64,000 bases of DNA from the NCBI GenBank assembly GCA_947034895.1, contig OX344761.1, positions 84,581,447 to 84,645,446 on the forward strand, read 5' to 3'. Every line of letters begins with the position of its first letter. Position 1 is the stretch's first letter. The notes below the pieces were generated by a model. The model did not search any database and was not told where the DNA came from. It was given only the letters and a program-made list of their open reading frames with translations. A program made the translations under genes and the position numbers. Source of the stretch: Rhytidiadelphus loreus. Its lineage: Eukaryota > Streptophyta > Bryopsida > Hypnales > Hylocomiaceae. Shown one piece after another: positions 48,936 through 61,207 of this stretch.

Positions 48936-49568
48936 TTAATCCCTAAATGCCCAAGGCTTGTTTTGAGCCTCTTGGAATTTGTTCTAAATTGAACAAAAAG
49001 TTAACATTTTGATAAGTTGAATCAATTTTTTTAAATTGTAATCTTACAAATTCAAACTAGACATGTAAGAGATCACATAGGAAAAGAAAACACAACAATA
49101 TCATTTTAAGGATTGAAATATTATAATGTTTGATCATGAGGGTGTTAAAACTATTAAAATCTTTGAGCTTTCTTTTTGCATGTCAAATCTGAAAAATTGG
49201 TCACCAAAAACATATGAGGTTGAAGGGCCTCACAAGCATAATCCCAATCAATTTATGGCTTCTAAAAATCTACTCTACGATTTTTTTAAATGAATTTTTA
49301 GTGTGATTTTTTCTCCAAGATCTCGTGTATTTGAGGCTCATTTCCAAGAGTCCTCAATACTCCGGAAAGTCAAGATTGCAATGGATACCCTTGTACTGAA
49401 TCTTGAATAGAAAAATCATAATCATTCATTTTTTAAATCGGATTATTAATGCTAAAACTAGACTTCAAAAAGAACCTTTCAAAAATATAAATTGATAAAA
49501 ATAGTTAAATAAAATCTTTCAAGTTTCTTTAACACCACATTTTGGTGCCTTTAGCATTTAGGGGTTAA
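48936..49568 (+). mobile_element. TTAA-flanked TIR element, family A
   Basis: TTAA then tccctaaatgcccaaggc on the left, tttagcatttagggg then TTAA on the right. It is colinear with 6368-7024. It is non-coding. Confidence 0.75.
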
Positions 49569-49839
49569 GTAATCTCAACTTAGTTTAGAATGATCTTCAA
49601 TATGTACTGTTGATTTTTGTGAAGGGCCTTTGTAGAGCAGTTAAGGTTTAAGTAAGAGGTCTTCCAATTGAGATTTTACTATAAGATCCTATGGTTACAT
49701 GTGCACAAAAATTTGTTTGTTTCTTCTAAAATTTGGTATTTACACTAAAAATAGTAGTTTTGTAGCATTTTGGGGGAAAGCATATTCAAAAACCTACAGG
49801 GGTTGAGTTTAGTAATTATCACATTTTAGAACCTTATGT

Positions 49840-50128
49840 ATTACTTTTTACATGCTACAATGCTTGTTTTTGGTAAAGTTGTATCTTTTCTTACACTACA
49901 CACGTCTAGGTTTTGCAAGGCCTACAATCAAGAATAGGTACCTATATATGGTAGAATTCTTTGGAAATTCATAAATACTTCATAAATGCTCCAAAAAACA
50001 TGAAACCACTTGTGTTAAATTCCGCATTAATTTTTCTTCAAGTGGAGAACAAGGAAAAATACTTTCGTACATCAAAAAGGCCGATCAACCCTTAAAAGGG
50101 TTGCTTCATGAGCACACTACCTTACACT
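49840..50128 (-). mobile_element. Partial AGGTAG-type MITE
   Basis: The right end ttgcttcatgagcacactacct before TA resembles the ends of 8063-8472 and 9644-10049. The interior shares aaaccacttgtgttaaattc. The left terminus is not found and the boundary is approximate. Confidence 0.45.
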
Positions 50129-50320
50129 TTTTTGAATTCAAAAAGTTATGGATCAATTATGTAGCATCCATATATTGGAAATCAACAACATCAATACCAC
50201 TTGGCACCTTGCACGGCTACATATTATGTTAGAGATGACACAAAATGTAATAAGATCAATTTGACTCAATAATTGTTTATATATCCTCAAGGTTTGCAAA
50301 TTAGGTCAGGGAGGTTGTTG

Positions 50321-51129
50321 TTAACCCCTAAGTATCTAAGCCTTTTCAAGTGTGTTTTTCCCATGAAAAAAGAATATGGGCTTATAGTTATCTCCATTGA
50401 AGCAAAATGATTTTTTTTCAAAATCTAACGGTATGGATGTTTAAAGAGCTTGCTTATTAGTATGCACACCAATTTTTGAGTGCAAAATTGCATAAGAGTT
50501 GTGAGATTATAATAAGAGAAATGTAGGTTTTCTATTTTTAATATGTTGTCCCTCTCCACAATGTTTCAGAAATTTGCACATAAAAGCTTTTGGGGATTGG
50601 AGGTGACATGAACAACTACAAATTGTGTTAGCATACTAAAATAACCTTTCAAAAAACTTAATATCACTTGAAAAGCTATTAAACTCATTACACAATCCAC
50701 CTTGCAATTGTTGAGATACAATTTCTTTTATAAGTATAAATCACAAATAATTTCAAATCAACACTTTCTTGTTTAAATTTTCAATGGTGAAAATCATGAA
50801 AACACTTTATACTTTCCATTGGGACCATTTTCAAAGCAAACGGATATATACAAGTTTTTAGATCTCAAATCAAGTGAAATTGCTCAAAGTTGGAAAATGA
50901 AGTAAAATTAGCAAGCTTTACTCTTCCACTAATGGACATATATGGCTTTGAAAACCTCTCAACAATCTAATATGTACCTTTTTCAGTGAAAAATGAAAGT
51001 TTCAATAGTTAACCCTAAAAATTGCCCAATTTTTTTTAAAACCGGTCAAACGGATTTAACTGCCCGCTGCAAAATGAGCCTGAAATTTCAGATCGACCAT
51101 ATTTGGTCACCCAGGCATTTAGGGGTTAA
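50321..51129. mobile_element. TTAA-flanked TIR element abutting the next one
   Basis: TTAA then cccctaagtatctaagcc at the left, acccaggcatttagggg then TTAA (51126-51129) at the right. The final TTAA is also the first TTAA of the element at 51126-51778. Confidence 0.7.
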
Positions 51130-51778
51130 CCCCAAAATGACCTTGAGGACAGAATGTGTCCTTGACCAATTTTTGAAGTTAAATAAAACCTTACTAAATT
51201 AATTTTTTTAGTAGTTTATATTTTTGAAAAAATCTTTTTGAAGTCTAGTTTTAGCTTCAAAAATCTGATTTTGAAAATAATTGATTATGATTTTTCTATT
51301 CAAGATTTTGTGCACGGGTGTCCATTGCAATCTTGACTTTTTGTAGTGTTGAGGGCTCTTGGGAATGAGCCTCAAATACACTAGATCTTTAAGAAAAATC
51401 ACATTAAAAATTCATTTAAAAAAATTGTAGAGTATATTTTGAGAAGTCATAAATTGATTGGGGTTATTCATGTTAGGCCCTTTAACCATATATTTTTTTG
51501 GTGCCCAAATTTTTAGATTTGACATGTGAAAAGAGGATTGAAAGACTTCAAATCACTTTCACAGTTTTAACACCCTCATGATCAAACACTATAATCTTTC
51601 AATCCATAAGAGATATTGTTGTGTTTTCTTTTCTAATGTGATCTCTAACATGTCTAGATTGATTTTATACGGTTACAATTCAAAAAAACATGATACACTT
51701 ATCAAAATGTTGGCTTTTTGTTCAATTTAGAACAAATTCTTAGAAGCTCAGGAAATTCCAAGGTCATTTTGGGGTTAA
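51126..51778 (-). mobile_element. TTAA-flanked TIR element, family A in reverse
   Basis: TTAA then ccccaaaatgaccttgagg on the left, caaggtcattttgggg then TTAA on the right. The interior is the reverse complement of 6368-7024, for example gagcctcaaatacactagat. It shares its left TTAA with the neighbouring element. Confidence 0.8.
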
Positions 51779-53400
51779 GTGTCTCTGAAGAGGCGAAGAC
51801 TCTATTTCTAAAAATTCTTCTTGAGATCAATGGCGGGAAAATTTGACAGATTGTCGTTCTTTAGGATGTGGTGAATACTATTGTGTCCTCTTATTTACTT
51901 CATAGCCTCTCTTGTGGATACGGAAAGTGACAATCATTCGAAATTTTGATGGATTCATTCCACTGTTATGGAATTGTTCATCACTATCCTAATAGGAATC
52001 ATTTTTTTCTTGAAGAATGTCAGTCACACAACCCTTGTCTAAATTTGCTCTGGATTTCTTCTTGCATTTGAAAGGGGCAAAGATGATTGCTTGTCTTTGT
52101 GGTCATTAGAAGAACTTCAAATAATTTGTTCCAAGCATTGGAGCCAAAGATCTTAGTCTATTCCTTAGTTTCATATATTTGGTAGACAATGTGCAATCTT
52201 TATAGCACAAACTTTGAATCTTTAAAATGTGTCTTGTTAATGTGTGGGTGGTCAATTACTTGGGAATTGAATGGGAACCAACGACCCAATTGATATCATT
52301 TTCATATTTGAATATAACAAACACAAACTACTACTATGCTTTTCATTCTTTGAAATTTTTTCTTGAGTTGGACACAATATTGGACACAATTATTTTTCAC
52401 TTTTTGACTCTTTGACATTCCAACACTATTTTTTGAATCATAAATTCATTAAATAAGTGCAAGATTTTTTTATTTTTTTTTGGGGGGGAAATATAATATC
52501 TCTAATTTCTAAAGTCAAATCATCCATGATTGTAAGTAGCAACACAAAGCCGGAGCTTTGCTAATATTCTAGAATAGGGACTATCCATACATTCAATTAG
52601 GTTGTTTGTTTTGTTTGTTTTGTTAGTTTTATTTGTTACATTAAGATCTTTGGAAGCGTGCATCCACCAGTTGCATTCTTCGTACCGTTGGAAAGATCTC
52701 TTTGAAATGGGGTGCATGGACTTTGTTTTGTGGTGTCCTGATTTACAATAGAATAGATATTGAATTTTGAAGCTTTTATGAATTAAAAAATTACTTTTAC
52801 TTTTATTTTATATTATTTTAATATATTGTGGTGATGGCACAAGGTACTCTAGTATTGGCCAGGGTGAATTGACCCCCTCATTGCCCCATCCAAGGTTATT
52901 GTGAAAAAAACATTCTTTTATTGACTTTGAGACCATATATATTTTTTGAGGGGATCATATGCCAAATTCTAATTTATAAAAACAAACAATACAAAGAAGT
53001 GGAGAATGAACCTTCGACAACCATTTTCAAATTGAAAGGATACCATGTAGTATTTTTTTCCATTTATAATTCAAAATCGAAAGTAGCAATAGTCCATATG
53101 ACTAAAACTTTTTATTTCCAAAGTTCGTAGAAACTTCAGTGATTAGAGTTCTTATTAAGTCTTTTTTCCATGTAAATTTTTTTTATTGAAAACATTGACC
53201 AATTCCATTGAAAGAGAAGAAAAAAAATTAAACCAAGGGCGGAAGTCCCAAACAAAGAAAACTTTCTTAAGACTTCTCAAACTCAACACATTCTTTTTTT
53301 ATTTTTTTTATTTAGCTTTCTACCATTCAACTACCTCATAGGAAGGTGTTTAAAGTGAACCATGTATGAACTACCAACCTTTAAATGCAGCCTAGTTTGA
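51779..53400. other. AT-rich non-coding stretch with a half TIR element
   Basis: At 52858-52905, ggccagggtgaattgacccc...cattgccccatcc is the left end of the 46741-46974 family without a partner. Nothing else is recognised. Confidence 0.5.
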
Positions 53401-54500
53401 ATGAGAAGAGAGAAATTGGAGGGAAAAATAAGTAGCAAATGGCGCCCAAGAATCCTAAGTTCATCCTTGGGTGTTGCGATTTGCAGTGTCAGCATCCCTC
53501 CCTTGCGTCCATGCCCACCCGTCCGAACCTTGATAGTAAGTCTGCACCCAATCCCTTGCGTCCGCATCCAACCCTTATCTTCCGCCCCTGCCCTTCCCCT
53601 TGCGTCCGCGCCCAAATAGGCAAATAATTGAGTTGCCGCCCACTTGTGTTCCCGCCCCGGCACCTATTGTCCCCACCTTGGTTCCAGCTTGGACTACCAA
53701 GTCACCGTGCTAGAATAAACTGTAGTAACTTTTTTTTAACCTTGTCCGGTCATCTCGCCCCAAAATTGAAGGGACATCAAACCATTTGGATTGCCCGTCT
53801 GTCCGGTCTTTTGACCCTCGCTTGTCCAATGTGACAACCATGGACATACACTAGCCCCTTAGACACACAATTGTCCAAAGACCTTACAACCAAAATTGAC
53901 TCATGAACGCACAATCGCCTAAGACCCTCACCTGAGGTTACCCTTGGATCTACAATCACCTTATATTGTTCCTACACACGATCTTCCTCTTATCTGCGAT
54001 CATCCCTACTTTTTGAACCTATGCTCACCCACCAGACTTGAATGTGCGGTCACCTATAAACCCGAAGTCACCTTCTCTCCTCACTTGAGGCTGCTCTAGG
54101 ATAAGCAATCATCCTTTTTTGCTCCTATATGCAGTTGCCTTCTAATCCGAAGTTGCCCCTACTTCTTGGACCTGCAAATGCCCACAATACTTGAAACCGT
54201 GGTCACTTGTAAATCCAAATTAAGTCGCCATGGCCCCCTAAACTGTGGTCGCCTCTGCACTCGAAGTCGCTTTAAATCCTAAACCCACAGTCGCCTCTAT
54301 TTTTTCCACCTAAGGTTGCCTAGGATAGAATTGCACACACTACCACCCATAGTCGCCTATGTTGGCTTTTCACGTCAGTCCCAAAACCTTGCCATGTAGG
54401 CAAAATCCATTTACCGTGGGGTAAATTTTTTCATCTTCTGCGACACAATGTAATGCCCACTAGACACTTCAACACCCGCGACACTAACGTTTGAAGATAA
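53401..54500. repeat. C-rich degenerate low-complexity region
   Basis: Recurring words such as ccttgcgtccgc, tgcccac, gtcgcct and gaagtcgcc(t/c) give a region much richer in C on this strand than its flanks. ORFs in it (53331-53834) have no recognisable content. It lies immediately downstream of the LRR gene and could be a decayed minisatellite. Confidence 0.5.
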
Positions 54501-54540
54501 GTTTCCCACTTCCCTTGGCAAGGCTACCAAACTAGATCAC

Positions 54541-55620
54541 CCCTCTAATTCTAGAAAGGTCAAAGAAGACAAGTTCTCCACTTCCTTTGGCAAGGCCACC
54601 AAGCTTGAACACCCACCCAAGTAGAGACTAGTTAAAGAAAACAAGTTCCCGACTTCCTTTGGTAATGATGTCAAACAAGAACACCTTCTTAAATCTAGAG
54701 AGGTCAAGGAAGTTACGCTCCCTACTTCCTTTGGCAATGCCACCAAGCTTGAACATCCACCTAAATAAAGAGTGGCCAAAGAAGACAAGTTCCCCACTTC
54801 TTTTGGCAAGACCTTTAAGCTTGAACATTCTTTCAAGATTAAAGAGGTCAAGGAAGATAAGTTTCCCACTTCCTTTGGCAAGGCTACCAAACTAGAACAC
54901 CCCTTTAATTCTAGAAAGGTCAAAGAAGACAAGTTCTCCACTTCCTTTGGCAAGGCCACCAAGCTTGAACACCCACCCAAGTAGAGACTAGCTAAAGAAA
55001 ACAAGTTTCCTACTTCCTTTGGTAATGATGTCAAACTAGAACACCTTCTTAAACCTAGAGAGGTCAAGGAAGTTAAGCTCCCCACTTCCTTTGGCAATGC
55101 CACCAAGCTAGAACATCCACCTAAATAAAAAATGGCCAAAGAAGACAAGTTCCCCACTTCTTTTGGCAAGACCTTTAAGCTTGAACATTCTTTCAAGATT
55201 AAAAAGGTCAAGGAAGATAAGTTTCCCACTTCCCTTGGCAAAGCTACCAAACTAGAACACCCCTCTAATTCTAGAAAGGTCAAAGAAGACAAGTTCTCCA
55301 CTTCCTTTGGCAAGGCCACCAAGCTTGAACACCCACCTAAGTAGAGACTAGTTAAAAAAGAAAAGTTCCCCACTTCCTTTGGTAATGATGTCAAACTAGA
55401 ACACCTTCTTAAACCTAGAGAGGTCAAGGAAGTTACGCTCCCCACTTCCTTTGGCAATGCCACCAAGCTTGAACATCCACCTAAATAAAGAGTGGCCAAA
55501 GAAGACAAGTTCCCCACTTCTTTTGGCAAGACCTTTAAGCTTGAACATTCTTTCAAGATTAAAAAAGTCAAGGAAGATAAGTTTCCCACTTCCCTCGGCA
55601 AGGCTACCAAACTAGAACAC
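54541..55620 (-). repeat. 360-bp higher-order repeat of five LRRs, three copies
   Basis: Each LRR is 24 residues (72 bp) of the type SSLTSLYLGGCSSLVALPKE. Five different LRRs make a 360-bp block that repeats at 54541, 54901 and 55261 with few differences, plus a partial block on each side. The frame is kept across all copies. Plus-strand ORFs here (54772-54984, 55132-55344, 55492-55797) are antisense shadows. Confidence 0.92.
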
Positions 55621-57570
55621 CCTTCTAAATCTAGAGAGATTAAGGAAGACAAGTTCCCCACCTCTTTTGGTAATGATGTTAACCTTGAGCAAAAACTGAG
55701 ATTGAGTCTCAATAAAGTATGGCTTGATGCAAAATTGTTGGATAATTGCTCAAGGAATCCAAGCCCTACTAGATCTAGAATTTTCAATGATGCATGAGTG
55801 CTACAAAGATCTAATATTCTCTTCTGCAAAGTAATTGCAATATGTGCTGGAATTTGATAAGGCAATCCAATCCAATTTCTTGAGTTTCCTATTATAATTG
55901 CCTCCAATTGAGAACATCGTGAAGCTAGTCCAAGTAATAAATCCAAGTTGTCAAGATGCGCATCAGGAACACCCACGAAGCTTTTGAAAATAAAAACTCT
56001 TGTCTTGTTTAACTTTAGGCCCTTGCCTAAGAATGCCTTCAAAAACTTTAAAGTCATAATTAACCATAGATCCTTGCAAAGAAATGCCTTCAAGAACCTC
56101 AACATCCTGCATTTCAATTTTTTTTATTAGAATGTATTACATTATCTTATAGAGGCTTCAAATAAGAATTGATTTTCCTAACATATTTCAAAACTCATGA
56201 TTTTTGAAATGATATGGGTTTGAATGTTCACAAATTGCATTTAAGAGCATATTAAAAAAAACGTATTATTCATGTCCACTTTTTCTATTGGAATATTAAA
56301 ATATTACCTTGTTTGTAAATCCACTTTCAGGAATCATGGACACCTTCCAAACTCTTGAACCTTGGGCAATCATTCGGCCCATGTCACGGAGTTGGTCATG
56401 CATTTCTAGAATTGCACCATCTTCATTGACCTTCAACAATGACATGTCAATCAATCTTTCCAATTCATCCACTGGAAGGATGCCATTTTTCGACCACATG
56501 TACAAGATCATCTCTTTTGATATCCCAAATGGATATACATCTCGACAAAAGAAACAAGCCACATCCAAAAACATACTCTTCTCAACACCATCATTCAATC
56601 CATCATAGCTAATTTTCAAGGTGTTCCAAATTTCTTCATCCCCATCTAAATTTCTTCCTCTTGCCATCCTTTGTAATGCTCGTTCCCAACATCGCAACCT
56701 TTTTTTATTGTGGAGGAATGAACCCAATACTTTCAAGCTCAAAGGCAGGCCATTGCAAGCTCTCACAACATACTTGCATAAGTCCTAAAAGTCCGGTGAT
56801 AAAGGAGCTACACCCCAAGAAAGGTGAGGGGTGAAAAGCGTTGTTGCTGTCTTTTCATCCAACAATTCAACATCCAACCTTCCCTCAACACCCACAAGTG
56901 ATTTTATAGTGCTCCAATTGTGTGTTGTTATAATTATTGTAGTACCCTTGCTAGCTTGTAAGATGTTGGGAGGCACAATATCATGCACTAGGGCTTCTTC
57001 CTTGACATCATCCAATACTAAAAGAACCTTGTTTTTAACCAAGAACTCTTTCATCATCATTTGGGCAGTTGCCAAATTCTTGGGTCTCTGATTGTTCCAT
57101 AGTTTTGGTAAACGCTCTTTCATCTTCATTTGGACATCTTCCAAATTCTTGGATTTCTGTTCATATTTAAATTTTTGTAATATCTCACACAATGTGTCAT
57201 ACAAACTTTGAGTGTCTATAGATTGTGAAATAAAACATGATGCATCATATGCAGAATTCATTCTTGCATCATTAAATATTGCCTTGGCTAATGTAGTCTT
57301 GCCAATTCCACCCATGCCGACAATTCCTATATAATTCAACTTCAAAAGTTCTTTGGCTTTAGACAATTGATGTTTCAAATCAACAAAAACTTCTTTTGGA
57401 GGTGCAATTCACTCATTCATCTGTGGAAATACAAAAGTCATATTTTCTAAATCATTTTCACGTACATATAAAATAAAACACTACTTTTAAAAACTTGAAT
57501 GTCAAGTATCAAAGGAAATTACAAATAGAAAACATCACTATATGAGTTTTGTAGTTAAGTAATTTCATAC

Positions 57571-59245
57571 CTTTTGAGTAAAGTCCACAATGGACTTGGA
57601 ATCTCTTAAGGTGCAAGGTGAACCAAATTGTGGAACCATCTTAAATGAATATGTTCCCTTAAAAAAAGACTTCTTTATACTTGTGAGTCTTTCACAAATT
57701 TTGGAAAATGTTGGCCGTTGAAGAGGGTCTTGAGACCAACATTCTTGGATTAAGTTCGTGAGCTCTTTGCAATTGTTGGGCAGCTTGGGTCGTAAGCTTT
57801 TACTACCACTACCATGTGTGTGTGAAATTTGATCACGAAAATCTTTTGGTTTCAAACCAAAATATGGAATTTGCCTAGATAGAATCTCTGAACAAATCAT
57901 CGCAAATGACCACACATCAGCTCGAAATGGATGCAATGGAGTTTTACTTCCCTTGATCATTTCAGGGGACATATACCTTGGAGTTCCAATGGTAAACTTT
58001 GTTGGCTCCGGATTCTCTAGATTGCTACACACCTCCAATTGAGAAGTACCATAATCCATGACTTTAAATATGTGATGAGTATCCAAATCTTCCATAGGTA
58101 TTAAACTTGACAACACATTATCAGGCTTCAAGTCATGATGAGCAACTTGCATGTCATGAAGGTAATACACACCCTTTGCAATTTGGTGCATGATATCAAT
58201 TGCAACAAAATAGGGTAAAGGTCTTTTTGTTTTATTCAATATGGTAGTCAAGTTTGAATCCATCAATTCCATCACCAAATGCATCTTACTAGTTTCATCT
58301 TCCTTAGGATTCTCATCAATTCTATTGGTAATCCCCAAACCAAAAGAGTGAATGAGATTTTTCAACCACATTACCAAATGCATCGCACCAACTTTTTCTT
58401 TTTTAGGATTCTCATCAACTTTTTTAGTAATCCCACAACCAAAAAATTGAACAAGATTTGGATGGCTCAAGCCAGCCAAGATGCCAACCTCTTTTTGAAA
58501 AGCCATGAGATATTCAGGATCGACTTTCAACACTTTTGTAGCACATACAAGGCCACACCAATTCGATTTGTACACATCTCCATAACCTCCTTCACCTATT
58601 TTTTTGATTAATTTGGGTGGTTTGAAATCATTGGGAACCTCCAAAGCATCCAAGTCTCCACCATCAACTCGATCCAGATTTCTCAGTCTCAACAATAGAT
58701 GTTGCACTATTTCATAATCTTTAGAGACTTGTCCCTCAAGTACAAGTTCAAGCTTTTTCTTTAGATCTTCTCCATCTTCATGAACTTGTTTATAAGTAAC
58801 CGCATCAAATTGAATAGGTAGAATATCATTTGATTGATTCGGATGGTGGAATAAGTACATATCCCTTGCCGTATCATAACAACACTTCAAATCTAAAAGT
58901 AACTCACGAAAAGTCTCTTTGTTTTGGAGTTGAAATACAACCGAATGGCACCATTGGTCTTGTTCAATGCAATTATTTCCCACAATCTCTATTTTCTTTT
59001 GAAGATAACACAATTCTTCAAAAATAGATTGGAACTTGAGATCCCAAGTGGCACTTGACAACATTTTGTCAATCCCCTTCATGGCTAATATGAGTTTACC
59101 AAAAAGATGAGTACATTGGTTTTTATTCAAGACTTTTGTCTTTGGAGATGATTCCATATCCTTCAAGAATTTCTCAAGACTTGGTATAACATTGCATAGT
59201 CTTTGACAATGTTCATTTTGTACTTGTAAGAAATCCTTTTCTTTC
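57571..59245 (-). pseudogene. Exon encoding the N-terminal helical region and protein kinase domain
   Basis: Residues are counted from the in-frame codon at 59166. A helix-rich region (about 1-175) precedes the kinase: glycine loop GEGGYGDV (191-198), Lys211 in CATKVLK, HHDLKPDN (343-350, catalytic Asp345), DYG in place of DFG (371-373), SPE (400-402), DVWSF and the conserved QRPTF Arg484. All catalytic residues are present, so the kinase could be active apart from the hinge duplication at 58261-58458. The exon itself is free of stops. Confidence 0.85.
58261..58458 (-). repeat. 99-bp tandem duplication in the kinase beta4-beta5/hinge region
   Basis: Two adjacent 33-residue units: NLVQFFGCGITKKVDENPKK... 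(58360-58458) and NLIHSFGLGITNRIDENPKE... (58261-58359), each ending in MHLVM(W/E)L. The frame is kept. The first copy has Trp where the hinge Glu stands in the second. Confidence 0.85.
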
Positions 59246-59619
59246 CTGCAAAGTATTTAATATCCATTGGCAATAAGATATCTTAAAAGGTGGCAAAAAG
59301 AGCAATTATCCTATTATATACATTATAATAATCAAACATGTTCTAAAGATTAAACATCATTGAACACTATCTAGTAAGAGAGTAGTCTTTCTTTTGAAAT
59401 TATAATATATAAATTCTTAGTTTAGTCACATACATAAATGTTAAAACATGACTAATTGCAAAGCTATAAGCCAATCAATAGAAAACTATACAAAGAACTT
59501 TGTAATTTGAACAAGATTGTATTCTAGTTTGCACTTTTCAATTGCCAACGCTTATTAAATAATACTTATGCTCACCTAGTGAACCATGCAAAATCCATAT
59601 ATTTCCAAATGCTTGCCAT

Positions 59620-61207
59620 TGTGAAGAAACTTGCCATCCACATCAAGAAGTGCGCCATTCCTTACACCACATAGAGTAAAATATCAAAATTTTAAACTAG
59701 ATTAAAAACAAATCTAAAGAAAGTAGTTAAAAAATAACATCCAACCATATAAATATAGCAAGGTCCTAAGAATATTTCAATTGACTAATATATTAAAATT
59801 TTATTAAAGAGTTGTACAGCATCTATCAAGCAATTCCTATACAAATCATACAATAAAATAAAGGTTAAAAGATACTACTTTCTTATCCAATATTTGACAA
59901 TATTGCAAGAATAATCTTATGACTTATGGTGAACATCACCCCTTGAAAGAACTATAGAGAACCATGTATAGGACATTGTATTTGTTTCTTAGAATTCAAA
60001 TTGTCTGCTAAAATATAATAAGACATATACTAATGGATTGATAATTCAACAATGAACATCAATATTTTGAATGTTATTTGAACATGTGAATGGTATGGTG
60101 CTCAAAAACAACACCATACAAGTTGAATACATGACTATATTGTAACTTCTCTAACATATTGGAGGCACAATATTAAATCAAATTGGAGGTGCCAATGATC
60201 ATGAGATCCAAATATACATAGAAATAAACTTTTTTTTTATTGTTGTATACTTCAATTTATACACCCTCCATGTCAAATTTTTAAAAAATTAAAAAAATTA
60301 AAACATGCTACAAACACAATTAGAAGATTTGCTTTCAAGAACTCCAATAGATGATTGAAATTTAAAACATACAACAATGGATGGTGGAAATTGCATTTTG
60401 AACTATGACAAAGAAGTAAAACCGCCCGGTTTGAACTGTGAAAGTGACATTTAGGATAGGTATAGATTTTAGAAATCTTTGTTTTATGACATCATCATAA
60501 TTATATTGTTTAATACCTTGATCCAAAATCATACTTCCAAAATTCTCAAATCTTGAATACCATATTCATTTTCACCCATCCACAAAATTCATATCCATTT
60601 TAATATAATAAGATTATTTACAACTCTTATCCATTAAAATTGATAATTTACCATTATTTTACATAAGTTTGCACTAAATAGCATCAACATTGTCTCATTG
60701 GCATAAACATTCTTTCAAAGCCATTCTACTTGCATACTTTCAAATTCTATCTTTCAAAAAATTGGAACATAAAAAACATATTTATGTCTAATTTATAATT
60801 CATGTTGATGACAATATCATATCTTGTGTATTTTCTAGTGTTCTCTAATCCATTTTTGTCCTCATTGCATTGAAGAATATTTGGAGGAATGTAACTCTAT
60901 TTACTTCTATCTATCAAATCTAGTGAAATTTTGCTAGTAGAAAAGAAATTGGACATATCACAATAGTTAATTTAGATTTTCTTCAAAAGCTAAACTATCA
61001 ATATTTCAAACCAAAGCTTAAACTTATGGCTCAGTGTGGGATATAATTATTATCAATTTAGGAAGGCAATATAGCTTTCAATAAACAAGTTTTGTGCTAA
61101 TCTAATTTAATCAAATACTAATGATTTTCTATATAAAAAGACAAATCCTTCATAACATGTATTTGAGGATGAGAAATTCACGGAACATATGAAGAAAAGT
61201 AAAGAAG
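59620..61207. other. Upstream region of the kinase-NB-LRR gene, AT-rich
   Basis: Probable promoter side of the minus-strand gene whose start is at 59619. No further exon or element is recognised. Confidence 0.45.

Larger units (their letters stand above)
54537..59619 (-). pseudogene. Kinase-NB-ARC-LRR (PNL-type) immune-receptor gene, disrupted
   Basis: Exons (minus): 59576-59619 (ATG at 59617-59619, MASIWKYMDF), 57571-59245, 56308-57420 and 54537-56106. Introns are 330, 150 and 201 bp, all GT-AG. The first two joins keep phase. The N-terminal helical region of about 190 residues and the kinase domain replace the TIR or coiled-coil of seed-plant NLRs, the PNL class reported from mosses. NB-ARC: P-loop GMGGIGKTT (57292-57318), kinase-2 VLLVLDDV, GTTIIITTH, GLPL and EMHDQLRDMGR (MHD). 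These receptors detect effectors inside the cell and trigger defence. Defects: TGA 57409-57411 just after the second intron, TAG 56785-56787 just before GLPL (Glu expected), a frame difference between the exon start at 56106 (reads DVEVLEGISLQG) and the LRR frame, and TGA 54537-54539 in an LRR (Cys expected). Confidence 0.82.

Noticed and set aside
53331..53834. Overlapping ORFs on both strands in the C-rich region
   Set aside because: The open frames come from base skew and repeats; no domain, start context or splice structure supports them.
54772..55797. Plus-strand ORFs with repeated KEDKFPTSFGK-like peptides
   Set aside because: They are exact antisense of the LRR-coding repeats. The minus strand has the recognised LRR family and continues from the NB-ARC exon.
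56781..56795. A tiny intron ending at cttttag to remove the TAG before GLPL
   Set aside because: The only upstream donor-like GT would make an intron of about 30 nt, too short for plant splicing.
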